From Streptomyces sp. XD-27 (lineage in GTDB: Bacteria > Actinomycetota > Actinomycetes > Streptomycetales > Streptomycetaceae), in the NCBI RefSeq assembly GCF_030553055.1, contig NZ_CP130713.1, positions 2,232,001 through 2,296,000 on the forward strand: DNA of 64,000 nucleotides, read 5' to 3'. The notes under the pieces are model-generated. The model had not been told where the DNA came from. It worked only from the letters and a program-made list of their open reading frames with translations, and did not search any database. The position numbers were made by a program, and so were the translations under genes. Shown in pieces: positions 9,216-17,284 of the stretch. Position 1 is the first letter of the stretch; each line of letters begins with the position of its first letter.

Positions 9216-9621
9216 GGGTGATCTCCGTACCGGTCAGCGCCTGGCTCACCGGGCAGTTCGTCTTGGCGTCCTCGGCGGCGGCGACGAACGCGTCCTCGTC
9301 CAGACCGTCCACCGTGCCCTCCACGGTCAGATGGATCCCGGTGATCCCGGTGCCCGGCTGGAAGGTGACGTCGGCCTGGGTGCGCAGCTGCGTCGGCGGC
9401 GTACCGGCCTGGGCCAGCCCGTGCGAGAGCGCCATCGAGAAGCAGCTGGAGTGCGCCGCGGCGATGAGCTCCTCAGGGCTGGTCTTGCCGCCCGCCTGCT
9501 CGGCGCGGGACGGCCAGGACACCGGCTGCTCCCCGATGCCGGACGAGTCGAAGGTGACGGTGCCCTTCCCCTGAGCCAGATTGCCCTGCCAGACGGTGTG
9601 CGCGGTGCGCGTCGTTGCCAT
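9196..9621 (-). CDS. OsmC family peroxiredoxin
   Basis: A 141-residue thiol peroxidase of the OsmC/Ohr superfamily that reduces organic hydroperoxides. The two redox Cys are visible: Cys60 in AHSSCFSMAL and Cys123 in TNCPVSQAL. The ATG at 9621 follows AGGAGG. The overall layout (TVWQGNLAQGKGTVTFDSS start) matches the OsmC rather than the OhrA subgroup. Next gene upstream on the same strand is a thioredoxin. Three spaced 13-bp direct repeats lie just upstream of the start. Confidence 0.9.
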   Translation of the reverse strand: MATTRTAHTVWQGNLAQGKGTVTFDSSGIGEQPVSWPSRAEQAGGKTSPEELIAAAHSSCFSMALSHGLAQAGTPPTQLRTQADVTFQPGTGITGIHLTVEGTVDGLDEDAFVAAAEDAKTNCPVSQALTGTEITLTAKLA

Positions 9622-9637
9622 GCGGAATGCCTCCTGT

Positions 9638-9689
9638 GTGTGACGTACGGGTCTGCGTGTGACGAACGGGCCCCACGTGTGACGTACCG
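9638..9689. repeat. Three 13-bp direct repeats upstream of osmC
   Basis: GTGTGACGTACGG (9638), GTGTGACGAACGG (9657) and GTGTGACGTACCG (9677) are spaced 19 and 20 bp apart, close to two helical turns. They lie in the 102-bp gap between the thioredoxin 3' end and the osmC start, so they sit in the osmC leader or promoter. Could be a regulator-binding array. Confidence 0.6.
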
Positions 9690-9723
9690 CCGGGCCCATG
9701 TGCGGCGGACGGGCGACCGGCGT

Positions 9724-10122
9724 TCAGTCCTCGCCGTCCGGGTGCTGGCCGTCCGGCCCGGACCCGGCCGCCTCGGCGATCGCGGCGCGCACCTTGTCCA
9801 TGTCGAGGTCGCGGGCCTGCGCGATGAGATCCTCCAGGGCCTGCTCGGGCAGCGCGCCGGGCTGGGAGAAGACGGCGATGTTCTCCCGGACGATCATCAG
9901 GGTGGGGATCGACTGGATCTGGAACGTGGCGGCCAGCTCCGGCTGCGCCTCGGTGTCGACCTTGCCGAACAGCAGGTCCTCATGGCGCGCGGCCGCCCGC
10001 TCGTACACGGGGGCGAACATCCGGCACGGACCGCACCACGACGCCCAGAAGTCGATGAGGACGAAGTCGTTCGACGAGACGAGCTCGTCGAAGTTGTCCT
10101 TGGTCAGTTCAACCGTGCTCAT
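9724..10122 (-). CDS. trxA: Thioredoxin
   Basis: A 132-residue cytoplasmic thioredoxin with the WCGPC active site (Cys30, Cys33) and the SIPTLMIVREN cis-Pro segment. The start at 10122 gives the usual N-terminus (STVELTKDNFDELV); an ATG 21 bases upstream (10143) is possible. The C-terminal tail (AAGSGPDGQHPDGED) is longer and more acidic than in E. coli TrxA. On the same strand as osmC downstream, so a redox-stress pair is plausible. Streptomyces carry several trx paralogues, so the symbol is generic. Confidence 0.92.
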   Translation of the reverse strand: MSTVELTKDNFDELVSSNDFVLIDFWASWCGPCRMFAPVYERAAARHEDLLFGKVDTEAQPELAATFQIQSIPTLMIVRENIAVFSQPGALPEQALEDLIAQARDLDMDKVRAAIAEAAGSGPDGQHPDGED

Positions 10123-10225
10123 GCCTGACTGCCTGCTTCCCATCGGATCGGCGGTGCCCAGCTACGGTAACCAACCGTAGCCGGGCGGTATTCCTGCCGA
10201 CTCCGCGGTCACCTCCGATCCGCGG

Positions 10226-11470
10226 TCACATCCGACCCGTGTAGACGAGCCGCGGCGGTGTCCCGGTGGGAACGCCCTTGTTGGAGGTGTCGACGCCGGG
10301 CGTCGCGTAGCCGATGAGCCAGGACGCCACGGACTTGAAGGAGGCGTCACCGTAGGTGTCCTTGTAGAGCGCGGCGACGCCGGTGACGTGCGGCGCGGCC
10401 ATGGAGCTGCCGGACAGCTCGCGGAAGGTGCCGCCGAGGTAGGCGGAGCGGATGTCCACACCCGGCGCGTTGATGTCCACGCAGCGGCCCCAGTTGCTGA
10501 ACGGCGCCTTGCGGTCCTTCTGGTCGGTGGCGGCGACGGTGAGGGCACCGGGGGAACTGGCCGGCGAGGTGGCGCAGGCGTCGCTGTTCTCGTTGCCCGC
10601 GGCGACGACCGGGAAGACCCCGGCGGCCGCCAGGCCCTCAAGGGCGCGGTTCATGGCGGCGGAGTACGGGCCGCCCAGGGACAGGTTGGCGACCGCGGGC
10701 TTCTTCGCGTTGGCCGCGACCCAGTTGGCGGCCGCGATGACGGTGGAGTTGGCGCTCACGCCGGAGCAGTCGAAGACCCGTACCGACACCAGCCGGGTCT
10801 TCTTGGCGACGCCGGATGTCGTGCCGCCGACGGTCCCGGCCACGTGGGTGCCGTGTCCGTTGCAGTCGCGGGTGCCGCGCCCGTCGTCGATGAAGCTGTG
10901 CCCGGCCACGGCCCGGCCGCCGAAGTCCGGGTGGTTCAGCTGGATCCCGGTGTCGATGATGTAGGAGTTGACCTTCGCGCCGGTGGCCTTCATGGCGTAG
11001 CCGGTGGCGCCGTTCTCCCGGTGGTTGATCCGCGCCAGGCCCCAGGGCACGGGCGCGGCCTGCCGTCGCGGGGTCGCGGCAACGGGCTTGCGGGCGGGGC
11101 GGGTTGTCGCCGGGCCCGTGACACGCGGCACGTCGAGCCGGGCGTCCTGCTCCACGGCGCTCACCCCGGGCTGGTTGCGGAGCATGTCGACCTGGGCGGT
11201 GGTGAGCTTGGCCGCGAAGCCGTGATGGACACGCGTATAGGTGAACATCGGCCGGATGCCGACCCGGTCCGCCATGGCCGAGGGGCTGACGCCGGACGCC
11301 AGCGAGACGATGTACTGCCCGGGGATCGCGCCCTTCATCCGGTACAGAGGCGCGGGACCGGACCGGGCCGAAACAGGGCTCGGGTCCTCGGCGTCGGAGG
11401 CGAGGGCTGACGTCGCGGGTACCGCGGCTACCAGGGCAGCCGCAGTCACCCAGCACAGGGACACACGCAT
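10226..11470 (-). CDS. Secreted S8 family serine protease (subtilisin-like) with I9 propeptide
   Basis: A 414-residue secreted protease. The ATG at 11470 follows GAGGAT. Signal peptide residues 1-25; I9 inhibitor-type propeptide about residues 48-115 (GQYIVSLASG to GVSAVEQDA). The catalytic domain has Asp173 (IIDTGIQLNH), His206 (NGHGTHVAG), the oxyanion Asn in VAAGNENS and Ser356 (SGSSMAAPHV). This is the proteinase-K/thermitase layout. Several Cys suggest disulfides. Monocistronic; stands divergent to the chaplin-like gene. Confidence 0.94.
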   Translation of the reverse strand: MRVSLCWVTAAALVAAVPATSALASDAEDPSPVSARSGPAPLYRMKGAIPGQYIVSLASGVSPSAMADRVGIRPMFTYTRVHHGFAAKLTTAQVDMLRNQPGVSAVEQDARLDVPRVTGPATTRPARKPVAATPRRQAAPVPWGLARINHRENGATGYAMKATGAKVNSYIIDTGIQLNHPDFGGRAVAGHSFIDDGRGTRDCNGHGTHVAGTVGGTTSGVAKKTRLVSVRVFDCSGVSANSTVIAAANWVAANAKKPAVANLSLGGPYSAAMNRALEGLAAAGVFPVVAAGNENSDACATSPASSPGALTVAATDQKDRKAPFSNWGRCVDINAPGVDIRSAYLGGTFRELSGSSMAAPHVTGVAALYKDTYGDASFKSVASWLIGYATPGVDTSNKGVPTGTPPRLVYTGRM

Positions 11471-11709
11471 GGGGATCCTCACTGCATGGTGGCGCTGAGA
11501 CGGTCTCAACATGTCCTTGCTATCGACGAATGCGATCATCGGCATGGTCTGCTAGGCCATCCGGCCGCACCGGCCATGGAGTCGGCCGTCCGGGAATCGC
11601 CGCTGGTCCCGGCCGTAAACGCGGGCATTCGAGTGACCAGGCGTATCGGCGGACCGTACGAGTCGTTGGTCAGGCCCCGAGCCAAATGATCAGGGAAAGG
11701 ACACGACTC

Positions 11710-12156
11710 GTGAAGCGCATCTCGAAGGCTGCGGTTCTGACCATCACGGCGGGTGCCGTCGCCCTCGGCAGCGCCGGTGGCGCGGCCGCGGCGGGCGGTG
11801 GCGACGAGGTGGTCATCACCAAGCAGAAGATCAGCAAGTCAAACGGCGCCGACACCCGCAAGACCGCCGCCATCAAGGTCAAAGGCATGAAGGTCGACGG
11901 CCACAAGGTCAATGTCACGGCCAACGCCAAGGGCAAGGCCAAGGTCAAGACCAACGGCAAGGGCAAGGGCAAGAAGCACCACCACAGCCACGGCAAGGGT
12001 TCCTCCGCCAGTGCCAAGGCCATCGGGTCGCCCGGCGCCATCAGCGGCAACGTCATCCAGGTGCCGGTCAACGTGCCCATCAACGTGTGCGGCAACACCG
12101 TGGACGTCATCGCGCTGCTGAACCCCTCCTTCGGCGGGATCTGCGTCAACAAGTGA
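11710..12156 (+). CDS. Chaplin-like secreted protein with a Lys/His-rich middle region
   Basis: A 148-residue secreted protein. The GTG at 11710 follows GGGAAAGGA. Signal peptide residues 1-28. The last 37 residues match the chaplin domain: SGNVIQVPVNVPINVCGNTV and a second Cys in FGGICVNK, the pair that forms the chaplin disulfide. Between them lies an unusual basic stretch of about 75 residues (repeated KVNVTANAKGKAKVKT-like units, then KGKGKKHHHSHGKG). Short chaplins lack this; long chaplins have two chaplin domains and a sortase signal, neither present here. Probably a surface protein of aerial hyphae or spores, with the basic tract possibly binding polyanions or metal. Confidence 0.78.
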   Translation: MKRISKAAVLTITAGAVALGSAGGAAAAGGGDEVVITKQKISKSNGADTRKTAAIKVKGMKVDGHKVNVTANAKGKAKVKTNGKGKGKKHHHSHGKGSSASAKAIGSPGAISGNVIQVPVNVPINVCGNTVDVIALLNPSFGGICVNK

Positions 12157-12191
12157 CGTTCTGCTCGGCCGACGCCGGGTTTTCCGTTCCT

Positions 12192-12246
12192 GGAGCCCCC
12201 GTTCATCGATCGATGGCATCGATGCGCGGGGGCTCCGCGCGTGTGC
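12192..12246. terminator. Bidirectional terminator hairpin between the chaplin-like gene and modBC
   Basis: GGAGCCCCCG (12192-12201) pairs perfectly with CGGGGGCTCC (12237-12246) between two convergent genes. The loop is long and itself contains ATCGAT palindromes. No clear U-tract, as is common in Streptomyces. Confidence 0.6.
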
Positions 12247-12258
12247 GGCGCGGTCCGG

Positions 12259-14225
12259 TCAGGTGGCCACCAGGGTGATCTCCGTGGCCTTCACGCCGGT
12301 CCAGACCGGCGTGCCCTCGGCCAGGCCGAGTTCCGCGGCGGCTCCCGGGGTGATCTCCGCGACGAGGTCCGGGATGTCCTCGAAGGCGACCAGCACGCGG
12401 AGCCTGCTGCCGACGGCGGTGATCTCCCGGATCGTTCCCGGCCAGGTGTTCCGCGGACTGCCCGTGAGGCGCTCCCGGTGCAGGGAGACCGCCTCCGGCG
12501 GGATGATCGCCAGCGCGGCCGTCCCGGTGGCCAGCGGCTCCGCGGCCACCAGACGCCCGCCGTGGCCGAGGGCGAGGCCGTCGGCAGTGGCCGTGCCCGG
12601 CCAGGCGTTGCGGCCGAGCATCCGGGCCACCCACGGCGACCGCGGATGGCGGGTGACCTCGGCGGGCACCGCGTCCTGGACCACGCGGCCGCCGTCGAGT
12701 ACGAGGATCCGGTCGGCGAGCGAGACGGCTTCCACCGGGTCGTGCGTGACGATCAGGCAGACACCGCCGAACCCCTTCAGATGGCCGCGCAGGGTGTGCC
12801 GTACGTGAGCGCGGGTGGTCTGGTCGAGGGCGGCCAGCGGTTCGTCCAGCAGCAACAGCCGCGGCCGGACGGCCAGCGCCCGGGCGAGCGCGACCCGCTG
12901 CGCCTGGCCGCCGGAGAGCTGCGCGGGCCGCCGGTCGGCGAGGTGCCCGACGCCGAGCCGGTCGAGCCACGCCTGCGCGCTGCGGCGGGCCTCGGCGCGC
13001 GGCACACCGCCGGCCCGCGGCCCGTACGCGGTGTTGGCCAGCGCGCTCAGGTGCGGGAAGAGCGCCCCGTCCTGGGGGACCCAGGCGACGCCGCGCCGGT
13101 GCGGCGGGAGCCGGGTGAGGTCCGCGTCGCCGAGCCGGATGTCGGCGTGGGCGCGGTCGGTGAGGCCGAGCAGGGCGCGCAGCAGGGTGGTCTTGCCCGC
13201 GCCGTTGGGGCCGACGACGGCGATGGTGGTGCCGGGCTCCGCGTCGAGCACGAACTGGAGGAAGCCGGTCAACTCGGCGCGGAGCGGCCGGCGCTGGGCC
13301 TGCTCCGCACCGGAGCCCGGCGGCGGGTCCGCCTCCGGCTCACGCGGCGCCGTGCCGAGCGGCGGGTCTCCGGCGGGCGCGGCGTCGTCCACGTCGGGGC
13401 GGCGGGCCGCGGGCGCGCCCATGGCCACCCCCGTGAACCGGCCGCGCAGCGCGACCAGGACGGCCATGGCGATCGCGAGCAGCAGCAGGGACACCGAGGT
13501 CGCCGCCTCGGGCTCCTGCTGGAGCAGCAGGTACACGTGGAGCGGAAGGGTCTGGGTGGCGCCGGGGAGGTTGCCCGCGAAGGTGATGGTGGCGCCGAAC
13601 TCGCCGAGCGCGCGGGCCCAGGTGAGCGCCGCCCCGGCGAGCAGGCCGGGGGCGACCATGGGGAGCGTGATGGTGCGGAACACCCGGAACGGCGCGGCGC
13701 CGAGCGAGGCCGCCGTCTCCTCGTAGGCGGGCCGCAGCCCGGCGAGGGTGCCTTCCAGGCTGATCACCAGGAACGGCATGGCGACGAACGTGGCGGCGAC
13801 GACGGCGCCGGAGGTGTGGAACGGCAGCGTGAGCCCGAAGGTCTCCTCCAGCCAGGGGCCGAGGATGCCGCGGCGGCCGAACCCGAGCAGCAGCGCGATG
13901 CCGCCGACGGTCGGCGGCAGCACCATCGGCAGCAGGACCAGGGAGCGTACGAGGGCCTTGCCGGGGAAGCGGACGCGGGCCAGCAGCCACGCGAGCGGCA
14001 CCCCCATCAGCAGGGACAGGACGAGCGCCCAGCAGGAGACGACGAGGGAGAGACGGAGGGCCTCGGTGACTTCCGGGCGGCCGAGGTGACCGGTCAGCTC
14101 CCCCACGACGTACGGCTGAGGACGCCGGCCAGCGGCAGCAGCAGGAACGCGATGGCGAGCAGCGCGGGGAGCGCGAGGACGACCGGGGCGCGCAGGCGCG
14201 GCGCCCCGGGACGGGTGCGTTTCAT
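12259..14225 (-). CDS. modBC: Molybdate ABC transporter permease-ATPase fusion ModBC (frameshifted near the 5' end as printed)
   Basis: Molybdate importer with inner-membrane permease and ATPase in one chain. From 14106 to 12259 an open frame of 615 residues has ModB helices, the EAA loop (ETAASLGAAPFRVFRTITLP), then a Walker A (GPNGAGKTT), signature LSGGQAQR, Walker B (LLLLDEPLAALD) and a C-terminal TOBE-like region. The natural start is ATG 14225 (AGGAAG upstream), which encodes 42 residues including the first transmembrane helix before a TGA at 14094. One extra base in the C run 14100-14104 joins the two frames into 655 residues (SRTSWG then ELTGHLG). Follows modA by 37 bp. Either a sequencing error or an N-truncated protein from GTG 14106. 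Confidence 0.85.
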
Positions 14226-14262
14226 GGGGCTTCCTGGTGCGGGGACGCTCACGCGCGGCGGG

Positions 14263-15066
14263 CTACGGCTTCTGGAACCCCGCGTCGCGCAGGATCTTCT
14301 GCGCCTCGGGGCCGCTGAGCCAGGTCACGAACGCCGCGGCGGCGTCCGCGTGCCGCGACTGCTTGAGGGCCGCCGCGGGGTAGGAGGCGATGGCGTTCTG
14401 GGCGTCGGGGATGGTGACGGGGTCGACCTTGTCGGTCGCGCTGCCGGCGTCGGTGGCGTACACCAGCCCGGCGTCGGCCTCGCCGAGCTCCACCTTGCTC
14501 AGTACGGCGCGCACGTTCGGCTCCTGCGAGACCGGCTTGACGTCGACCTTCTGGGCGTCGAGGACCTGCTTGCTGTAGCGGCCGACCGGCACCTCGGGGG
14601 CGGCGAGGACGACCTTGAGCTTGTCGTCCGCCAGGTCCTTCAAGCCGCCGATCTTGTGCGGGTTGCCCTCGCCGACGGCGATGACGAGGCGGTTCCTGGC
14701 GATGACGGTCGGCGTGCCGGTGTCGCCCCGCAAGCCCTCCATGGTGGTGGTGTCGGCGGTGACCAGGGCGTCGGCGGGGGCGCCCTGCCGCACCTGGGCG
14801 GCGAGTTCCTGGGAGCCGGCGAAGGAGAACGTCACCTTGGTGCCGTGGTGCTCCTCCTCGTACGCCGTGCCCGCGGTCTTGAAGACGTCGGTGAGGGAGG
14901 CGGCGGCGAGCACGGTCAGCTTGACCTTCTGGCCGCCGCCCTTGGTCCCGGCGTCGTTCTCGCCGCCCTTGTCGTCGTCGCTGCCGCAGGCCGTCGCGAG
15001 CGGGACGAGCAGCGCGGCGGTGAACAGGGCGGCCGCGGTGCGGCGACCGGTGAGCGTGCGGGACAT
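14263..15066 (-). CDS. modA: Molybdate ABC transporter substrate-binding lipoprotein ModA
   Basis: A 267-residue extracytoplasmic lipoprotein. The ATG at 15066 follows GAGGAG. Signal peptide with lipobox LATAC, Cys about residue 27. ModA hallmarks: LTVLAAASLTDVFK, FSFAGSQELAAQVRQGAPAD and DAGLVYATDA. Binds molybdate/tungstate and delivers it to ModBC encoded immediately downstream. Middle gene of a minus-strand operon beginning with the HTH-TOBE gene. Confidence 0.95.
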   Translation of the reverse strand: MSRTLTGRRTAAALFTAALLVPLATACGSDDDKGGENDAGTKGGGQKVKLTVLAAASLTDVFKTAGTAYEEEHHGTKVTFSFAGSQELAAQVRQGAPADALVTADTTTMEGLRGDTGTPTVIARNRLVIAVGEGNPHKIGGLKDLADDKLKVVLAAPEVPVGRYSKQVLDAQKVDVKPVSQEPNVRAVLSKVELGEADAGLVYATDAGSATDKVDPVTIPDAQNAIASYPAAALKQSRHADAAAAFVTWLSGPEAQKILRDAGFQKP

Positions 15067-15139
15067 GGGGATGTCTCCTCGGGGAAGAGGCGGGGACTGG
15101 GCAGGGGGACAGTGCGGTGCCGAAGAGCGCCGAGGAGGC

Positions 15140-15534
15140 TCAGGTGCGGTCGATGTGCACGCTGGTGGACTTCACGCGGGCGGTGGCCCGCATGCCGATC
15201 TCCAGGCCGAGTTCCTCGACCGCCTCCCGGGTGAGCAGGGAGACCAGCCGGTGCGGTCCGGCCTGGATCTCCACCTGGGCCGCGACGTCGCCGAGCTTGA
15301 TGGCGGTGACGATGCCGGAGAAGGCGTTACGGGCCGAGGTGTACGGCGCCTCGTCCTCCCCGGGCCGCTCTGGGCCAGCTCCACGGAGAAGGCAGCCAGG
15401 TCACGGCCGTCGATGAGGCGGCGGCCGGACTCGTCGCGATGGGTCGCGACCCTGCCTGCGTCGGCCCAGCGGCGGGCGGTGTCGGGGCTGACGCCCAGCA
15501 GGCGCGCCGCCTGGCCGATGGTGTACTGCTGCAT
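15140..15534 (-). CDS. HTH-TOBE molybdate-responsive regulator (frameshifted as printed)
   Basis: N-terminal MerR/excisionase-type HTH (YTIGQAARLLGVSPDTARRW, then GRRLIDGRDLAAFSVELA) followed, in another frame, by one TOBE domain (SARNAFSGIVTAIKLGDVAA to ARVKSTSVHIDRT). The shift lies at the short C/G run 15358-15365; one added base joins GPG to EDEAPYTS, giving 131 residues. This architecture is common in actinobacteria directly upstream of modA and is thought to sense molybdate through TOBE. The start at 15534 is chosen at the conserved MQQYTIGQ; an ATG at 15555 is possible. As printed, translation would run out of frame to 15172. Confidence 0.78.
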
Positions 15535-15704
15535 GTGCGGCACGATAGGAGTCATGCCCTGGCATCTACAACTCTCTGGGCGCTTCTTCGTCGCATGTGC
15601 CAGGCCCATAAGAGGAAGCTCCAAGGCGCGAGCGCGTCGCCGCGCGAGGCGGGAAACGGAGCAATCTACGCCTAACGGCTATATCGCCTGGTTACAGTGC
15701 GGAC

Positions 15705-16124
15705 ATGGCTCTGAGCATCCGCAACCAGCTCGCCGGAACCGTCACCGCCGTCACGCCCGGCGCCGCGATGGCGACCGTGACGGTGCGCCTCGCGGGTGGG
15801 CAGGAGATCACCGCGGCGGTGACCCGCGAGGCCGTGGAGGACCTCGGGGTCGTGCCGGACACGCCGGTGCGCGTCCTGGTGAAGTCGACCGAGGTGTCGC
15901 TGGCCACCGGCCCCGTCGCCGGGCTGAGCATCCGCAACCGGATTCCGGGCACGGTCGCCGGGGTCACCGCCGGCGACGCCATGGCGACCGTGAAGGTCGC
16001 GGTCGACGGCGGCGAGCTGACGGCCGCCGTCACCCATGACGCCGTCGGTGACCTCGGCCTCACCGCCGGCTCGCCGGTCGTGGCGCTGATCAAGTCGACC
16101 GAGGTCGCGCTGGCCACCGCGTGA
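15705..16124 (+). CDS. Di-Mop molybdenum-pterin/molybdate-binding protein (molbindin)
   Basis: A 139-residue cytoplasmic protein made of two tandem Mop/TOBE repeats: residues 1-68 (LSIRNQLAGTVTAVTPGAAM to VLVKSTEVSLAT) and 72-139 (LSIRNRIPGTVAGVTAGDAM to ALIKSTEVALAT). Such proteins store or buffer molybdate. Divergent from the HTH-TOBE/modABC operon, so probably co-regulated. The ATG lies 15-25 bases after TATATC/TTACAGT promoter-like sequence with no clear Shine-Dalgarno, so it may be nearly leaderless. It is unaffected by the frameshifts in the neighbouring operon. Confidence 0.92.
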   Translation: MALSIRNQLAGTVTAVTPGAAMATVTVRLAGGQEITAAVTREAVEDLGVVPDTPVRVLVKSTEVSLATGPVAGLSIRNRIPGTVAGVTAGDAMATVKVAVDGGELTAAVTHDAVGDLGLTAGSPVVALIKSTEVALATA

Positions 16125-16182
16125 GCCCGCCGCGCGACGCGGGGGCTGTCCCGTCCCAGGGACAGCCCCCGCTGCCGCGCCG

Positions 16183-16674
16183 TCAGGGACAGTCGCGCCC
16201 CTCATCGGGCTTGACGCATACGTCGGCGTCGGGGCCGCCGTCGTGGAAGTTCGTGCCCGGGCCGCCGTCGAGACGGTCCCTCCCCGCGCCCCCGAAGAGG
16301 CTGTCGTCGCCCTCGCCGCCGCGCAGTTCGTCGTCGCCGTCGCCACCCCACAGGGAGTCGTTGTCGCGACCGCCGTCGATCCTGTCACCGCCCTCCTCGC
16401 CGGAGAGATCGTCGGCGCCCGCACCGCCGCAGACGCGGTCGTCGCCGCCGCGGCCGTTGACGACGTCGGCACCGTCACCGGCGATGATGACGTCCGGCCC
16501 CGGCGTGCCGGTGATCCTGTCGTTTCCGGATGTTCCGGTGATCGTCGCCGGCCGGCCGAAGCACAACGCGGCGGCCGGGTCGACGGCGGTCGGCCCGGCC
16601 ATGGCCGTCTGCGCGGCTCCACCAGCCGTCACCAGCAACCCGAGAACTGCCCCGACCACAAGACTGCGACGCAT
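16183..16674 (-). CDS. Secreted RTX-type calcium-binding repeat protein
   Basis: A 163-residue secreted protein. The ATG at 16674 follows GAGGAG. Signal peptide residues 1-27. The rest is RTX nonapeptide repeats (GTSGNDRITGTPGPDVIIAG, then GGxGxDxLxG units such as GGDGDDELRGGEGDDSLFGG), predicted to form a Ca2+-filled parallel beta roll. No catalytic domain, so a small stand-alone beta roll. The C-terminal DADVCVKPDEGRDCP and an N-terminal Cys suggest a disulfide-capped roll. Four 11-bp tandem repeats lie just upstream. Confidence 0.88.
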   Translation of the reverse strand: MRRSLVVGAVLGLLVTAGGAAQTAMAGPTAVDPAAALCFGRPATITGTSGNDRITGTPGPDVIIAGDGADVVNGRGGDDRVCGGAGADDLSGEEGGDRIDGGRDNDSLWGGDGDDELRGGEGDDSLFGGAGRDRLDGGPGTNFHDGGPDADVCVKPDEGRDCP

Positions 16675-16685
16675 CGACCGCTCCT

Positions 16686-16729
16686 CTCTTCCCTGGCTCT
16701 TCCCTGGCTCTTCTGTGGCTCTTCTCCGA
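16686..16729. repeat. Four 11-bp tandem repeats upstream of the RTX gene
   Basis: CTCTTCCCTGG, CTCTTCCCTGG, CTCTTCTGTGG and CTCTTCTCCGA are head-to-tail at 16686-16729, beginning about 10 bases upstream of the RTX gene start. On the coding strand they are purine-rich and would sit in the leader. Confidence 0.65.
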
Positions 16730-16752
16730 ACCCCCTCGGTCAAGTCCTCCAC

Positions 16753-17022
16753 GGCTGCGGGCGCGGGGCTTCCTTTGGTACGCCGTCCGGGTGTGCCCGC
16801 GCAGCGCTCTCAGCTCCTGCGGCGGCGAGGCCCACGCCGCGGCCGTAGCCCCCGGCGACCGTCGGTGCGCGCCCAGCTGGGTGATTCATGTGTCCGCGTC
16901 GAGTGCGCGTGAACGCGCCGCCGGGGGTTCAACGCGTCTTGTCGTTAACGTCCAGGAGGGCCGACCGTAGGCGCCCAGCCTTGTCAGTGCTTGTCCGCGC
17001 GTGAAACAGGAGCTGATCGTTC
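16753..17022. other. Intergenic region, about 270 bp
   Basis: Divergent promoters for the RTX and Cys-rich genes must lie here, with the RTX leader repeats at its left edge. GTTAACGTCCAGGAGG near 16954-16969 is relatively AT-rich. No further gene seen. Confidence 0.4.
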
Positions 17023-17256
17023 ATGGCCGTGTGCGAGGTCTGCAACAACGACTACGAGATGGCGTTCGAGGTGCGCGCCGCGGGAGCCGTCCACATCTTC
17101 GACAGCATCGAGTGCGCCGCCCAGAGGATGGCGCCGATCTGCGGGAACTGCCAGTGCCGCATCCTCGGTCACGGCCTTGAGGCCGGCGGAGACTTCTTCT
17201 GCTGCGCGCACTGCGCGCGCGAGAAGGGATTCGCGCAACTCGTGGACCACGCCTGA
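17023..17256 (+). CDS. Cys-rich metallothionein-like small protein
   Basis: A 77-residue protein with nine Cys (positions 4, 7, 31, 40, 43, 45, 60, 61, 64) arranged as CxxC, CxxCxC and CCxxC, plus several His. The ATG at 17023 follows CAGGAG. Conserved actinobacterial proteins starting MAVCEVC are annotated by some as prokaryotic metallothioneins; zinc-ribbon or treble-clef metal binding is equally possible. Probably cytoplasmic. Monocistronic. Its stop codon sits inside an 8-bp tandem repeat. Confidence 0.72.
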   Translation: MAVCEVCNNDYEMAFEVRAAGAVHIFDSIECAAQRMAPICGNCQCRILGHGLEAGGDFFCCAHCAREKGFAQLVDHA

Positions 17257-17282
17257 ACGCCTGAACGCCTGGATGCCTGGAT
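17251..17282. repeat. 8-bp tandem repeat spanning a stop codon
   Basis: GCCTGAAC twice, then GCCTGGAT twice. The first unit contains the TGA stop of the Cys-rich gene. Looks like slippage duplication of the gene's 3' end. Confidence 0.7.
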
Positions 17283-17284
17283 GC

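Noticed and set aside
9687..10160. Translation of thioredoxin from the upstream ATG at 10143.
   Set aside because: The start at 10122 gives the normal N-terminus. The extra seven residues have no conserved support.
12241..15234. A 997-codon plus-strand open frame, and similar long frames opposite other genes (for example 3-2291, 28089-29696, 58699-60834).
   Set aside because: They are third-position shadows of the real genes in high-G+C DNA: low-complexity Arg/Gly/Pro/Ala composition, no domains, no ribosome sites.
15535..15704. An E. coli-type ModE operator between the HTH-TOBE gene and the di-Mop gene.
   Set aside because: TAACGGCTATATCGCC shares some bases with half of the ModE site, but the second half is absent, so I did not call it.
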